Shown: one piece after another, positions 8,159 to 16,695 of the stretch
How the letters are laid out: every line of letters starts with the position of its first letter
Position numbering within the stretch: position 1 is the first letter of the stretch
Assembly (NCBI GenBank): GCA_016219175.1
Contig: JACRCD010000062.1
Span: forward strand, 1-64,000
DNA length: 64,000 bases
Source: Deltaproteobacteria bacterium
GTDB taxonomy: Bacteria > Desulfobacterota > Desulfobulbia > Desulfobulbales > SURF-16
Direction of reading: 5' to 3'
Translations under genes and position numbers: made by a program
Notes under the pieces: model-generated
Seen by the model: the letters and a program-made list of their open reading frames with translations, nothing else
Database searches by the model: none
Told to the model about the DNA's origin: nothing

Positions 8159-8464
8159 CTTGGTCACCTGAAGCCGTTGGAAGATATCCAAGCTATTGCC
8201 GAGTTTATAGGAAAAGATTCAGCATTCTATGCAAGGGCAGTTGTTTCAAAGATTCTCAATTCTGCAAAATCTCTTGGAGAATTTCCAACAATCGGGCGCA
8301 TTGTGCCAGAGTATGACAACAAAAACCTCCGAGAACGATTTATTCACAGCTACAGAATGATTTATCAAATTCACGGAGGCAAAATTACAATTATTGCCAT
8401 AATACATGGAAAACGAATGCTTGAACCCGTTGCCACTGAAAGGATAAAAATTGAGGGTTCCTGA
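8143..8464 (+). pseudogene. ParE/RelE-like toxin, frameshifted
   Basis: From ATG 8143 the frame reads MDYRIAWSPEAV and then should continue EDIQAIAEFIGKD, but that sequence lies in the +1 frame from about 8177. The run GTTGGAAGAT at 8176-8185 appears to carry one extra G compared with the expected codons for V-E-D. After the shift the domain is intact: FPTIGRIVPEYD, RFIHSYRMIYQIHGG and the IIHGKRML C-terminal strand usual for ParE/RelE. So the toxin is either inactivated by a one-base insertion or the base is a sequencing error. Translation from an internal TTG at 8177 would lose the first beta strand. Confidence 0.7.
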
Positions 8465-8518
8465 GGGCTCTTTGCGGTTTTTCTTCCGATCAAAAATATT
8501 GAGTGAACAGTATTGGAC

Positions 8519-8977
8519 TTAAGGCGGTCCAATTACCTTGCCCCAGATGCCCTTTCCCCTGGCGCGGGCGATTTTTTCCAAGGCATGATAGGCAAACGGG
8601 GCATCCGGCAGGGCAACGGCCCAGCCCTGCTGGAGCATCCAGGAGCTCAAGTCCTCATCTTTCACCTTGCACAAGGCGACAATGCTGCCATCCTCGTTGT
8701 CCCATTTTTTTTCACAGTCGATAAAAAAAGGGCCGATCTTGGCATCAAGGGCCAGGATGGCCCTGGAGCCGCAGATGATGGGAATCTCGTAAGTGCGGCA
8801 GGTGCGGTCCGACGGCGGGATGTAGATGCCGTATAGCCAGATTTTGTTTCTACTCACCTCCAGGGAGCCATCTTCCAGCACATAAGCATAACTGACAAGA
8901 TCCTTGGCCTGCAGCGGCGACAGCAGGCCGGTCAGAAGAATGATCAGCAAGCCGGCTGTGCGAAAAAAAGATTTCAT
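8519..8977 (-). CDS. Exported staphylococcal-nuclease-like protein
   Basis: A 152-residue protein with an N-terminal signal peptide (MKSFFRTAGLLIILLTGLLS, cut near PLQA). The mature part resembles the SNase/thermonuclease fold: IWLYGIYIPP in place of the usual R-L-x-G-I-D, then LCKVKDEDLSSWMLQQGWAV and Y-x-x-x-E-x-x-A-R-A-R-G-K-G-I-W-G. The consensus active-site arginines and calcium aspartates are not all kept, so it may be a non-catalytic relative. Its start overlaps the helicase stop by 4 bp (ATGA), so they share a transcript. No function beyond fold can be given. Confidence 0.65.
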   Translation of the reverse strand: MKSFFRTAGLLIILLTGLLSPLQAKDLVSYAYVLEDGSLEVSRNKIWLYGIYIPPSDRTCRTYEIPIICGSRAILALDAKIGPFFIDCEKKWDNEDGSIVALCKVKDEDLSSWMLQQGWAVALPDAPFAYHALEKIARARGKGIWGKVIGPP

Positions 8978-11475
8978 CGGTTGCTCCCCTGATATTTCAG
9001 ATGGGCCAGCATCAGTTTGATGTCGCCGTAGGAATAGTCGTCGCCCAGCGCGATTTTTACCTCCTTATGCGAACTGTTTGGCGTGTCGGCCAGCTTTTGC
9101 CTGATGGCCCGTTGTTTTTCAGGCGACAGGAGCCTGCCGATCTCCAGCTCTCCGGTTTCCACAAAATGGGCCAGGTGTCCCTCTATGGTTGCCTTGACCA
9201 GGCCGCGTTCCTCGGCAATGCGGGCAATGGTTAATCCTGCCTGAAACATGGCGAAACTGGCTTGCCTGGTGTTAGGTTGGGGCGATTGTTCTTGGTCGTC
9301 GGCAACCTGTTGCCGCTGGGCTCCGGCCGCGGGCAACACCACTTCGGTAATATTGTGTTTGCGGCGATACGCCGCCACCATCTCCACCAGTTCCCTGCCG
9401 TGTTTTTCCAGGGTGCGGGCGCCGATACCCTTTGTTTTTTGCAGATCAGCTGGATTGTCGGGCAGATTGACCGCAATCTGGATCAGGACGCTTTGGTGCA
9501 AAATCCGGTAAAGGGGGAGCCCTTCCTTGGCGCCCTTTTGCGCACGCCAATCCTTCAAGGCCTGGAACAACTCGGGGTGCGCAACATCGGCAGCGGTGTA
9601 TTCCGCTGGGGCGGTTTTTTCTTCCTTGTCAGGTTTGAAATCGATTTCCGCTCTCGAGAGGGCGCGCAGATATCGCTCGGGAGAAAAACCGCTTGCGCAA
9701 CTCGTTACCGCGGCCGTCTTCAAGGCGATTTCCCTGTGCAGCTCGTTTAAGGACTCTTTAATTTTTTTGCCTATTTCCTTGTTATCCGTATCCACCCGTA
9801 AAGTGCGCAGGGTTTCCCCTAGAATCGTGCCGAGTTTTTCCTGAAAATAACAGGAGGCCTTGCCGATCCGCTCCACAACAACCTGGTCCGCCTGGGGCAC
9901 GTTGCCATGGGCAAAGAGACGGCCCAATTCCCGTTTGAAATTTTCGCCGACCACACAGATTTCCCGCACCGCCATTTTCTCCACCTCGCGGATATCCCGC
10001 ACCCCCGTCACCGTGACCAGCCGTTCGTTGCCGAGCAACACCCGCATCAGGCGGTTGAGGCGAGCCCGCAACGGTTCAAAATCAAAGCAATCCATCAACA
10101 GCCGTTGCTGGCTGCTGACTTTTTCGGCGATAAGACGTTCCCCCGAGGGCGGGTTCCGGCAAACCTTGGTCACAAAATCCAACACAACAGGGTCGCTTTT
10201 CACACCATGCAAGGAAATGGGTGAGCTGAGCACCATGCCTTCAAAGGTCCGGCAGCGGCTCAGGGCCACATAGACCTGGCCATGGGCAAAGGCCCCGGCC
10301 GCGTCAATGACGGCCTTGTCAAAGGTGAGCCCCTGGCTCTTGTGGATGGTGATGGCCCACGCCGGTTTCAGCGGGTACTGGACGAACTTGCCGATTTTGT
10401 TTTCCGTGATCTCCTTGGTTTCCGGATCAATCGTGTACTTGATATTTTCCCAGGTAGCCGGATCAACGCTGATTTCTTCCTTGTCGCCGGGGCACCTGAC
10501 GAACACCGTTTTATCGGCAATACGGGTTATCTTGCCGATCTTGCCGTTAAAATAGAGCTTGTCGCGCGACGAATCGTTACGCACGAACATGACCTGGGCG
10601 CCCACCTTGAGTTCAAGCATGGCCGGGGTCGGATAGGCGTATTCGGGAAATTCTCCTTCCACGGCGGCGCTGAAACTGTGCATCTTTGCCGGCAAGGCCC
10701 GCAGTCTGGATTCGTTGATGACGTCAACCCCGCGATTGTGGGTGCCGAGGGTGATGTAGCCCTCCTCGTCACCAGGGGCAAAATGGGGCAGAAAGCGGCT
10801 GTTGAGCGCCTGCAGGGAGTCCGGGTCAAGCTTGTTGTCGCGGACCCGGTTGAGCAGTTCGATGAAATGGAGATCGGCTTGACGGTAAACATGTTGCAGC
10901 TCAATGGAGACCAGTTCGGTCTGCCGCAAGGCATTACTGCTGAAAAAGTAGACTGACTCATAATAATCGCGCAGGATCTGCCAGTCGGCATCCTTCACCA
11001 CGGGCGACAGCTGGTGCAGATCGCCGATCATCAGCAGCTGTACGCCACCGAAGGGCAGGTTGCCGCGTCGGTAACGCCGGAGAACCATGTCCACCCCATC
11101 GAGCAGATCGGCCCGCACCATGCTTATCTCGTCGATCACCAGCAGATCGAGGCTTTTGATGATGTTGATTTTTTCCTTGTTGAATTTGTGCTGATTGTTG
11201 TGGACATGGGTTTCGCTGCCCGGCACAAAAGGTCCGAAGGGCATCTGGAAAAACGAATGCAGGGTCACGCCGCCGGCGTTGATGGCCGCCACCCCGGTCG
11301 GCGCGGTGACTACCATGCGCTTATGGGTATTCTTTTTTAAATTATGGAGAAAGGTGGTCTTGCCGGTACCGGCTTTGCCGGTCAGGAAAACATTACAGTC
11401 GGTGTAGCGGACAAAATCGTCGGCAAGCCGCAGTTCCGGGTTTGAGCTGCTCATGGGCGGTTGGGTGGCGAACAT
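8974..11475 (-). CDS. PIF1/RecD-type helicase with HRDC and helix-turn-helix domains
   Basis: An 833-residue superfamily 1 helicase. Walker A GKAGTGKT is at residues 33-40, then TAPTGVAAINAGG, LVIDEISMVRADLLD (Walker B), GDLHQLSPV and the late motifs AWAITIHKSQGLTF and QVYVALSRCR typical of PIF1/RecD2. After the helicase core come a helical region and an HRDC-like nucleic-acid-binding domain (LQKTKGIGARTLEKHG, about 700-720), then a C-terminal helix-turn-helix (GLTIARIAEERGLVKATIEGHL). Such proteins are widespread in Bacteroidetes and deltaproteobacteria and are thought to act in DNA repair or replication. A start at 11454 (MSSSNPELRL) is also possible. Confidence 0.85.
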   Translation of the reverse strand: MFATQPPMSSSNPELRLADDFVRYTDCNVFLTGKAGTGKTTFLHNLKKNTHKRMVVTAPTGVAAINAGGVTLHSFFQMPFGPFVPGSETHVHNNQHKFNKEKINIIKSLDLLVIDEISMVRADLLDGVDMVLRRYRRGNLPFGGVQLLMIGDLHQLSPVVKDADWQILRDYYESVYFFSSNALRQTELVSIELQHVYRQADLHFIELLNRVRDNKLDPDSLQALNSRFLPHFAPGDEEGYITLGTHNRGVDVINESRLRALPAKMHSFSAAVEGEFPEYAYPTPAMLELKVGAQVMFVRNDSSRDKLYFNGKIGKITRIADKTVFVRCPGDKEEISVDPATWENIKYTIDPETKEITENKIGKFVQYPLKPAWAITIHKSQGLTFDKAVIDAAGAFAHGQVYVALSRCRTFEGMVLSSPISLHGVKSDPVVLDFVTKVCRNPPSGERLIAEKVSSQQRLLMDCFDFEPLRARLNRLMRVLLGNERLVTVTGVRDIREVEKMAVREICVVGENFKRELGRLFAHGNVPQADQVVVERIGKASCYFQEKLGTILGETLRTLRVDTDNKEIGKKIKESLNELHREIALKTAAVTSCASGFSPERYLRALSRAEIDFKPDKEEKTAPAEYTAADVAHPELFQALKDWRAQKGAKEGLPLYRILHQSVLIQIAVNLPDNPADLQKTKGIGARTLEKHGRELVEMVAAYRRKHNITEVVLPAAGAQRQQVADDQEQSPQPNTRQASFAMFQAGLTIARIAEERGLVKATIEGHLAHFVETGELEIGRLLSPEKQRAIRQKLADTPNSSHKEVKIALGDDYSYGDIKLMLAHLKYQGSNR

Positions 11476-11573
11476 GGGTTTAGGGGTCTGTGAAAGCGAT
11501 CAATAATCTTATTATGCTCTTTTACATAAAATCATCCATAAATCCAGGACAGAATTATTTTTTGATTCTGCGC

Positions 11574-12929
11574 TCATATGTCCGGGTACAGATTTTTGAT
11601 GCAGTCAGGGCAGATGCCATGGGTGAATTGGGCCTCCGAGTGCTTGGCGATGTAGGAATCAACCTGGGTCCAGAAACCTTGGTCGTCGCGGATCTTCTTG
11701 CAGGAAGCGCAGATGGGGATGAAACCCCGCAAGAGTTTCACCTGTTCCAGGGATTTTTTCAGGGCATGGATGAGATGTTCCTTTTCATCCTCCAGTCGTT
11801 TCTTTTCGGTTATCTCCTGAAAACTTTCTACCACCCCGATTACCTTGCCCCTGGAGTCGGGCAGCGGTTTGGCGGTGACGATGAAGTGCTGGCATGCCCC
11901 GGCCTTTTCTTTGCTGGGTTCGCAGACGTATTTGTTCGACCCGCTCATGATCTGCGTGAGCGGGCAAGACTCGGTATGGCAGGATTTTCCTGGCCGGTGC
12001 TCATAGCATTTGATCGTTTTTTTGTGGTCAGGGAGGGGGCCGAACTCAGCCCAGTACGATTTGTTCGCCATCAGGATCGTATGGTCTTTGCCGGTGACGC
12101 AGGTTGGCACCGTGTTGTTGAAGGTGGCGTCGAACAGGAGCCGTTTGCGTTCATAGAGGGTGCCGCCGATGAAAATAAAGAGAAGGCCGATGGCCGCCAC
12201 CGAACCGAAGCCGGTAAAGAGTTTGAAGTGTGTATTGGGGGGATAGGGGAGGGAGACGCTGAGGCCGCCCCGGATATCGCCTTCCTTGTGTCCCTGCTGG
12301 GCGTGGCAGGGGAGACAGTCGGGGCCGGTGAAGAGGGGCGCCATGTAGCGGAACCAGGTGATGTTGCCGTCCGCAACGAATTCGCCTTGCTCCTTGACCC
12401 CTTGCTCGAAGGACTTGAGCCACTTCTCCTCCCACGTAGTCGCCTTGTTCTCGGGTCTGATCGGCTTGAGACTGGTGATGTGGAACTCGATGCCGCTCTC
12501 GTTTTTTACAGCAAGTTCCGCAATTTGCCGGGTCATGTAGGTGGGGTTAATCTTGGTCAGCCTGAGGCCGTTGTCGGCAGTCAGGTCTCGATTTTGACTC
12601 GGCAGATATTTGTTGGGCTGGGTTTTGCTGGTGATCGGGACATAGACTCCGCCGTGGGAGGCGTTCCAGCGGCGGGTGATTACGATTTGCTGGTAAATGG
12701 CCTTGGCGGTGGTCTGTGCCAGGCGCTTTTCCTCGCGCCGGGTGTCCATCTCGATCCAGTAGAGGAAAGAGCCGAGGATGCAAACCCAGACGGCCATCAT
12801 GATCAGTATCAAGTTTCCTTTGCTGCCAGGCATTGAGTGGGCTCCCTCTGGTGGCAATGTTTCCGTTGCTGACTCCGGCCGGGAATTCAACCTGGAAATG
12901 ACAGTTACCCGCAAACCATGCGAAGACAT
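11574..12929 (-). CDS. Membrane heme sensor: DUF3365-type domain plus PAS and cysteine-rich tail
   Basis: Up to 451 residues; the real start may be ATG 12833 (MPGSKGNL), which puts the first membrane helix at the N-terminus. Layout: membrane helix, a periplasmic Tll0287-like domain with FVADGNITWFRYMAPLF and the c-heme motif CLPCH, a second helix (GSVAAIGLLFIFIGGTL), then a PAS domain (DATFNNTVPTCVTGKDHTI) rich in cysteines, a coiled coil, and a C-terminal ICASCKKIRDDQGFW module that in related proteins follows PAS or GAF domains. There is no kinase, GGDEF or output domain, so it may relay redox signals by protein contact. It fits a redox-sensing role in a cytochrome-rich cell. Certainty is good for domains, low for the output. 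Confidence 0.72.
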   Translation of the reverse strand: MSSHGLRVTVISRLNSRPESATETLPPEGAHSMPGSKGNLILIMMAVWVCILGSFLYWIEMDTRREEKRLAQTTAKAIYQQIVITRRWNASHGGVYVPITSKTQPNKYLPSQNRDLTADNGLRLTKINPTYMTRQIAELAVKNESGIEFHITSLKPIRPENKATTWEEKWLKSFEQGVKEQGEFVADGNITWFRYMAPLFTGPDCLPCHAQQGHKEGDIRGGLSVSLPYPPNTHFKLFTGFGSVAAIGLLFIFIGGTLYERKRLLFDATFNNTVPTCVTGKDHTILMANKSYWAEFGPLPDHKKTIKCYEHRPGKSCHTESCPLTQIMSGSNKYVCEPSKEKAGACQHFIVTAKPLPDSRGKVIGVVESFQEITEKKRLEDEKEHLIHALKKSLEQVKLLRGFIPICASCKKIRDDQGFWTQVDSYIAKHSEAQFTHGICPDCIKNLYPDI

Positions 12930-13089
12930 TTAAATCATAGGATGGCAGGATGCAGAAGTCAAACACCTACAGGTACAAATATACGAAACACGGAACAATG
13001 GCAGTAGTAGAAACCCTGTAATAAGCGATCTGCCTGAGTGGGAAAAACGACAGGTGCGGGCAGGGCGGCAAGAAAGGCAAAAAAAAGAG

Positions 13090-13240
13090 TGTTCGCGCGG
13101 CCCAAGGTCCTTTGGCAACGGTCCGGTCGCCACCCTGCGACGTCAAGGAGGGCAGGGCGAGGAACCGCCGGGTCGAGCTGGTGCACAAGGAGCGGTTGAG
13201 GCCTGCAAGAAGGATGGGATTATGGGGGAGGGCAGGTGTT
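13090..13240 (+). pseudogene. Fragment of an OmpA-family C-terminal domain
   Basis: In one frame the sequence reads GPRSFGNGPVAT and, after a one-base shift near 13136, CDVKEGRARNRRVELV. The order G-x-x-x-P-V-A followed by E-G-R-A-x-N-R-R-V-E is the hallmark of the peptidoglycan-binding OmpA C-terminus. There is no start codon or upstream domain in frame, so this is a remnant. The rest of the 12930-13270 gap shows nothing else I can name. Confidence 0.45.
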
Positions 13241-13270
13241 GGCGGTGCGTTTGAAGAATGGCCCTCGGTT

Positions 13271-13414
13271 TTATTCCTCATCCTGAATGTGGTCGGCATC
13301 CCCCTCGGGCTGGCTATCTTTTTTTTCCTGCTTGCGTTGTTGCTTTTCTTCTTTCTTTTTTTTCTTTGCCAGTTCTTTCTGGCGTTTATCAAATGAATAA
13401 TTGTTTTTTGCCAA
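13271..13414 (-). CDS. Small lysine-rich protein starting with TTG
   Basis: A 47-residue protein read from a TTG start at 13414 to TAA at 13271-13273. It begins (M)AKNNYSFDKRQKELAKK, continues as a long lysine/glutamate/glutamine helix and ends in an acidic tail SQPEGDADHIQDEE. AAAGG lies about 8 bases upstream of the TTG. From memory, closely similar small proteins (AKNNYSFxKRQKELAKKKKK) are found in Geobacter-type genomes, which supports it as a real gene. It lies close to the zinc-ribbon and cold-shock genes. It may bind nucleic acid because of the basic helix; that is inference only. Confidence 0.7.
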   Translation of the reverse strand: MAKNNYSFDKRQKELAKKKKKEEKQQRKQEKKDSQPEGDADHIQDEE

Positions 13415-13544
13415 GAGGATACCTTTCAGTTGAATTTATATCATAAAGATGACCTTGCTGATTGATTACGCCCGGCCGGCCTTGCCGTCAGCCGCGCAGG
13501 AAGTTGTTTTGCCTGGATCAATCAGGGGAAATGGCCGTTTCCTG

Positions 13545-13742
13545 CTAATGCCCGGCAAGCTGCTCTTCAGTCAGCACATGTCCCGCCTTGCACATTGCGC
13601 ATTCCCGGTTGCCACTGCTGCTTTTATCAATCAGCCGCCAGTTGCCGTCAAAACTCTGGCCCGCATGTTTTTTACGGCAATGCTCACAGACCCATATTTC
13701 TTCCGGTTTGCCTTTGTTGCCGATTACAATATACTGAAACAT
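13545..13742 (-). CDS. Small zinc-ribbon protein
   Basis: About 65 residues starting MFQYIVIGNKG; longer starts at 13748 and 13760 are possible. It has two CxxC knuckles, WVCEHCRKKHAG and ECAMCKAGHVLTEEQ, separated by about 25 residues, as in a treble-clef or zinc-ribbon fold. No partner domain is present. Its neighbours on the same strand are the lysine-rich small protein and the cold-shock gene, so a nucleic-acid-related role is plausible but not shown. Confidence 0.65.
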   Translation of the reverse strand: MFQYIVIGNKGKPEEIWVCEHCRKKHAGQSFDGNWRLIDKSSSGNRECAMCKAGHVLTEEQLAGH

Positions 13743-13928
13743 TTTCATCTTATATTCCAAGTGAAATTATAGAGAAACGAGAAATAATTCTTTTGTCTTA
13801 TTGCTTGGTTGATGAAATCGGCAAAAAGACGATTCCATCAGGTTCAAGCGGTATAACCTGTTGATTTGGCCGTACTGCCCCGGCGCTGCCGGCTTGCTGG
13901 GGCGGGGCGGCATGTTTGACGGTCTCGC

Positions 13929-13962
13929 AAAAAAAAACCCCGCAATGATGCGGGGTTTTTGT
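13929..13962 (-). terminator. Intrinsic terminator of the cold-shock gene
   Basis: Stem CCCCGCA (13938-13944), loop ATGA, TGCGGGG (13949-13955), flanked by A-run on the left and T-run on the right, so it can work in both directions. It lies 18 bases past the csp stop. Confidence 0.9.
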
Positions 13963-13979
13963 AATGGTCAAATGCAGGC

Positions 13980-14180
13980 TTACTGCTGTACAACATCCTC
14001 TGCCGCCGGGCCTTTCGGGCCGTCAACAACATTGAATTTTACGCGAGCGCCTTCGGTAAGGGATTTGAATCCTTGGGCCTGGATGGCTGAATGATGTACG
14101 AATACATCCTTGCCGCCGTCCTGCTCAATAAAACCAAAACCCTTCGCATCATTAAACCATTTAACTGTACCTTCTGCCAT
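13980..14180 (-). CDS. cspA: Cold-shock protein, CspA family
   Basis: A 66-residue single cold-shock domain. RNP1 is KGFGFI and RNP2 is VFVHHSAI, both intact; the N-terminus [14 protein letters not shown] is canonical. It should act as an RNA chaperone melting secondary structure in mRNA. AAGGAG lies before the ATG. The gene has a long leader (to about 14320) with its own hairpin and a strong terminator, so it is a single-gene transcript. Whether it is cold-induced or constitutive cannot be read here. Confidence 0.95.
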   Translation of the reverse strand: MAEGTVKWFNDAKGFGFIEQDGGKDVFVHHSAIQAQGFKSLTEGARVKFNVVDGPKGPAAEDVVQQ

Positions 14181-14276
14181 TTTGTACTACTCCTTGAAAA
14201 CAGGTTCCGCTTGGGAACCATTTGATAAATTGTCCAACTTACCTCTAGGTAAATCGGTTGGCAGCTTGTTTGTACA

Positions 14277-14320
14277 AACAAAAAAACCGCACTTCCTCTC
14301 TGTAAGGATTGTGCGGTTAT
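14277..14320 (-). terminator. Hairpin with U-run between the TPR operon and csp
   Basis: AACCGCAC (14285-14292) pairs with GTGCGGTT (14311-14318); read on the minus strand the stem is followed by a T-rich run. It may end the TPR-OGT transcript, or may be part of the csp leader. The rest of 14181-14529 holds no gene I can see. Confidence 0.6.
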
Positions 14321-14529
14321 CATTTTAAGTATTTTCTTTACTACAAACAGTTACTGCACCTTTAATTTTGATTATACACGGCCTGACTGCAAAAAGCTAG
14401 CTATTTATTTTGCCCATGCAAATAAGATCAATTATTGCCAATCTGCCCTTACTCCACCGGGACATCACCGAAATAAGCTGTATAGACAGGGGGGTCAATC
14501 GGGGAAATTCCCAGCCGGATCGGATTGAC

Positions 14530-16680
14530 TCAGCACGAGGAACACCACGTTCGCCACATCGCCCGATACGCCCCTTCAAGATCCCTGGTGAAGCCCGGCC
14601 CATCACAGAGCGGGGAAGCGGAGACGCGGGCGCGCATGGTCTGGCGTAACGCGGTCAGCCGGGTATGATCGGCGGCCAACGCGACAGCCCGCCGCACATA
14701 CTCTTTCTCGTTTGCGGCAATACACTCGTCAAGGCCGATGGTTGACAAAAGGCTGACCCCAACCCTGGCGACATGCCGGGCGCCGGCCAGGATAATGACA
14801 GGCACCCCCATCCACAGGGCCTCGCAGGTGGTGGTGGTACCGTTGTAGGGAAAGGTATCAAGGCCGATATCGACACTGCCATAGAGTCCCATGTGTGCGG
14901 TGAATGATTTGGTAAAAGCCGCGAAGTGGATCCGCTCTTGCGCCACGCCCAGGCCGGCAAAGAGCAGCCAGAGCCGGTTGCGCACGCTTTCACAGCTTGA
15001 TTGGGTGCTTTTCAGGAGAAGCCGCGAGGAGGGAAGCTCCCGCAGGATTGTGGCCCAGACTCTGATCGTCGCCTCACTCACCTTGGTCAGGTTGTTGAAG
15101 GAGGCAAAGGTGATCATGCCTGTTTCGCGGACCGGCGGGGGGGCTACTTCCGGACAGTCAGTCTGGGGGGCATAACACAGAAAACAGTTTGGCAGACGGA
15201 AGAGTGTTTCAGAGTGCCATTGCTCAGTATTGCCCGCGGGATCCGCCTGGTTATCGGTAAGGCGATAATCCATGGCCGCAAGCCCGGTCGTGTCCGGATA
15301 GCCCAGCCAGGTCACCTGGACCGGCGCCGGTTTTCTGGCAAACACCAAGAGGCGGTTGCCGTTGGTGTGGCCGGCCAGGTCCACCAGGATATCGATCCGG
15401 TCGGCGCGAATCCGCTGGGCCAGCCCCTCATCCGACATGCCGGCGCAGGGCAGCCAGTGATCCGCATATCCGGCCAGGCGGCGGCTGCAGTCATCTTGCT
15501 GCTTGTTGTTGTAATAGCAAAAAACCTCGACATGTTCCTTACGGTGATGAGCCAGAATCGGTTCAATAAAATAGGCAACCGAGTGTGCGCGGAAATCCGC
15601 CGATACATAGCCGATTTTTAATCGTCTTTCCGGTTCGGCGGTGTTCGCATGGGGCTCCCAACTTTTTTTGAGGGGGGCCTCGAACTGTTCGGCAAATCGC
15701 AAAGCGTGTTGAAAAAGCGCGGCGGGCGACGGAACAGGGGTATATTGCGCGGTCAGCAAAAAGTTGGTCCAGGCCAGGTGATCAGTGGGGGATCCGGCCA
15801 GGACTCTTTGGTAGCAGGCCCGGGCCTCGTCGAGTTGCCCGGTGGCATTGAGGCTATTTCCCAGGCTGAGGAGAACCTCATAGGCCTTCGGCCGCAGGGC
15901 AAGAGCTTGCCGGTAGCTCTTGATCGCCTCATCGAATTGTCCTTTCTTGTTTAAGACGATGCCGAGGTTGTAATGGGCATCCGTCAGTCCGGGCTTCAGC
16001 GAGATGGCTCTTCTTTGGCAGGACTCGGCCTCGTCAAGCTGGTCCATCTCCTGCAGCAGAAGGCCCAGGTTGCTGTATGCCTCGGCAAAACCGGGCGAAA
16101 TTGAAATGGCCTGCCGGTAGCAGGAGTTTGCCTCCGCAAAGCGGCCGGCCTCCTTGAGCAGGATCCCCAGGTTGTTGCATGCCTCGGCATGGCCGGGACG
16201 GATGGCAACCACCTGCCGGTAGCAGGCAATGGCCTCGTCGCTTTGTCCATCTCCCTGCAGCACATTGCCGAGATTGTACAGGGCGTTGTCAAAGTCAGGC
16301 TGGAGGGCGACGGCCTTGCGGTAGCTGGCGATAGCCTCGGCAAACTGGCCGCCTTGCTTGAACATGATCCCGAGGTTGTAGTGGAAATTGGCCGTGACAG
16401 GAGCAATGCGGATCGCTTTTTGGGTCAACTGGATGGCGCGCTCCATATCACCGGCCTGTCCGGCAAGAATACCCAGCATGGAGTATGCCTGGGCATTATC
16501 AGGATCCTTGGCCAGAATCTGCTGATAAATGGTCTCCGCCTGCTGCGGCTGACCTGCCTGGCGATAGCCGTTTGCCAGCTGCATGGCCTGCTCGATCGGC
16601 ATCTCGACAGGAGCAAGACGCGTGTTTTTTTGCGTGGAGTCGCTTTCTGCTTTCCCTTTTTTTCTCTTGAGGCCGCGCAT
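14530..16680 (-). CDS. TPR protein O-GlcNAc transferase (GT41 family)
   Basis: A 716-residue protein. Residues about 25-340 are roughly ten tetratricopeptide repeats with the A-x-x-x-L-G-x-x-x-x-x-x-G pattern. Residues about 355-705 are a GT41 domain: LKIGYVSADFRAHSVAYF, DILVDLAGHTNGNRL, APVQVTWLGYPDTTG, ITFASFNNLTKV, LDTFPYNGTTTTCEALWMG and RHVARVGVSLL, the sites that bind UDP-sugar in OGT. It should add a sugar (GlcNAc or another) to Ser/Thr of proteins recognised by the TPRs. The gene follows a TPR-methyltransferase after 15 bp, so both act in one pathway, perhaps modifying surface or secreted proteins. Confidence 0.9.
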   Translation of the reverse strand: MRGLKRKKGKAESDSTQKNTRLAPVEMPIEQAMQLANGYRQAGQPQQAETIYQQILAKDPDNAQAYSMLGILAGQAGDMERAIQLTQKAIRIAPVTANFHYNLGIMFKQGGQFAEAIASYRKAVALQPDFDNALYNLGNVLQGDGQSDEAIACYRQVVAIRPGHAEACNNLGILLKEAGRFAEANSCYRQAISISPGFAEAYSNLGLLLQEMDQLDEAESCQRRAISLKPGLTDAHYNLGIVLNKKGQFDEAIKSYRQALALRPKAYEVLLSLGNSLNATGQLDEARACYQRVLAGSPTDHLAWTNFLLTAQYTPVPSPAALFQHALRFAEQFEAPLKKSWEPHANTAEPERRLKIGYVSADFRAHSVAYFIEPILAHHRKEHVEVFCYYNNKQQDDCSRRLAGYADHWLPCAGMSDEGLAQRIRADRIDILVDLAGHTNGNRLLVFARKPAPVQVTWLGYPDTTGLAAMDYRLTDNQADPAGNTEQWHSETLFRLPNCFLCYAPQTDCPEVAPPPVRETGMITFASFNNLTKVSEATIRVWATILRELPSSRLLLKSTQSSCESVRNRLWLLFAGLGVAQERIHFAAFTKSFTAHMGLYGSVDIGLDTFPYNGTTTTCEALWMGVPVIILAGARHVARVGVSLLSTIGLDECIAANEKEYVRRAVALAADHTRLTALRQTMRARVSASPLCDGPGFTRDLEGAYRAMWRTWCSSC

Positions 16681-16695
16681 TTTGGATTGTATTGG

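Noticed and set aside
11490-12836. 448-codon plus-strand frame opposite the heme sensor
   Set aside because: Antisense shadow without domains or ribosome site; the minus frame has recognisable heme and PAS motifs.
13112-13396. 94-codon plus frame with a phenylalanine/leucine-rich end
   Set aside because: The hydrophobic end is the complement of the lysine codons of the small TTG-started gene; the front is the OmpA relic.
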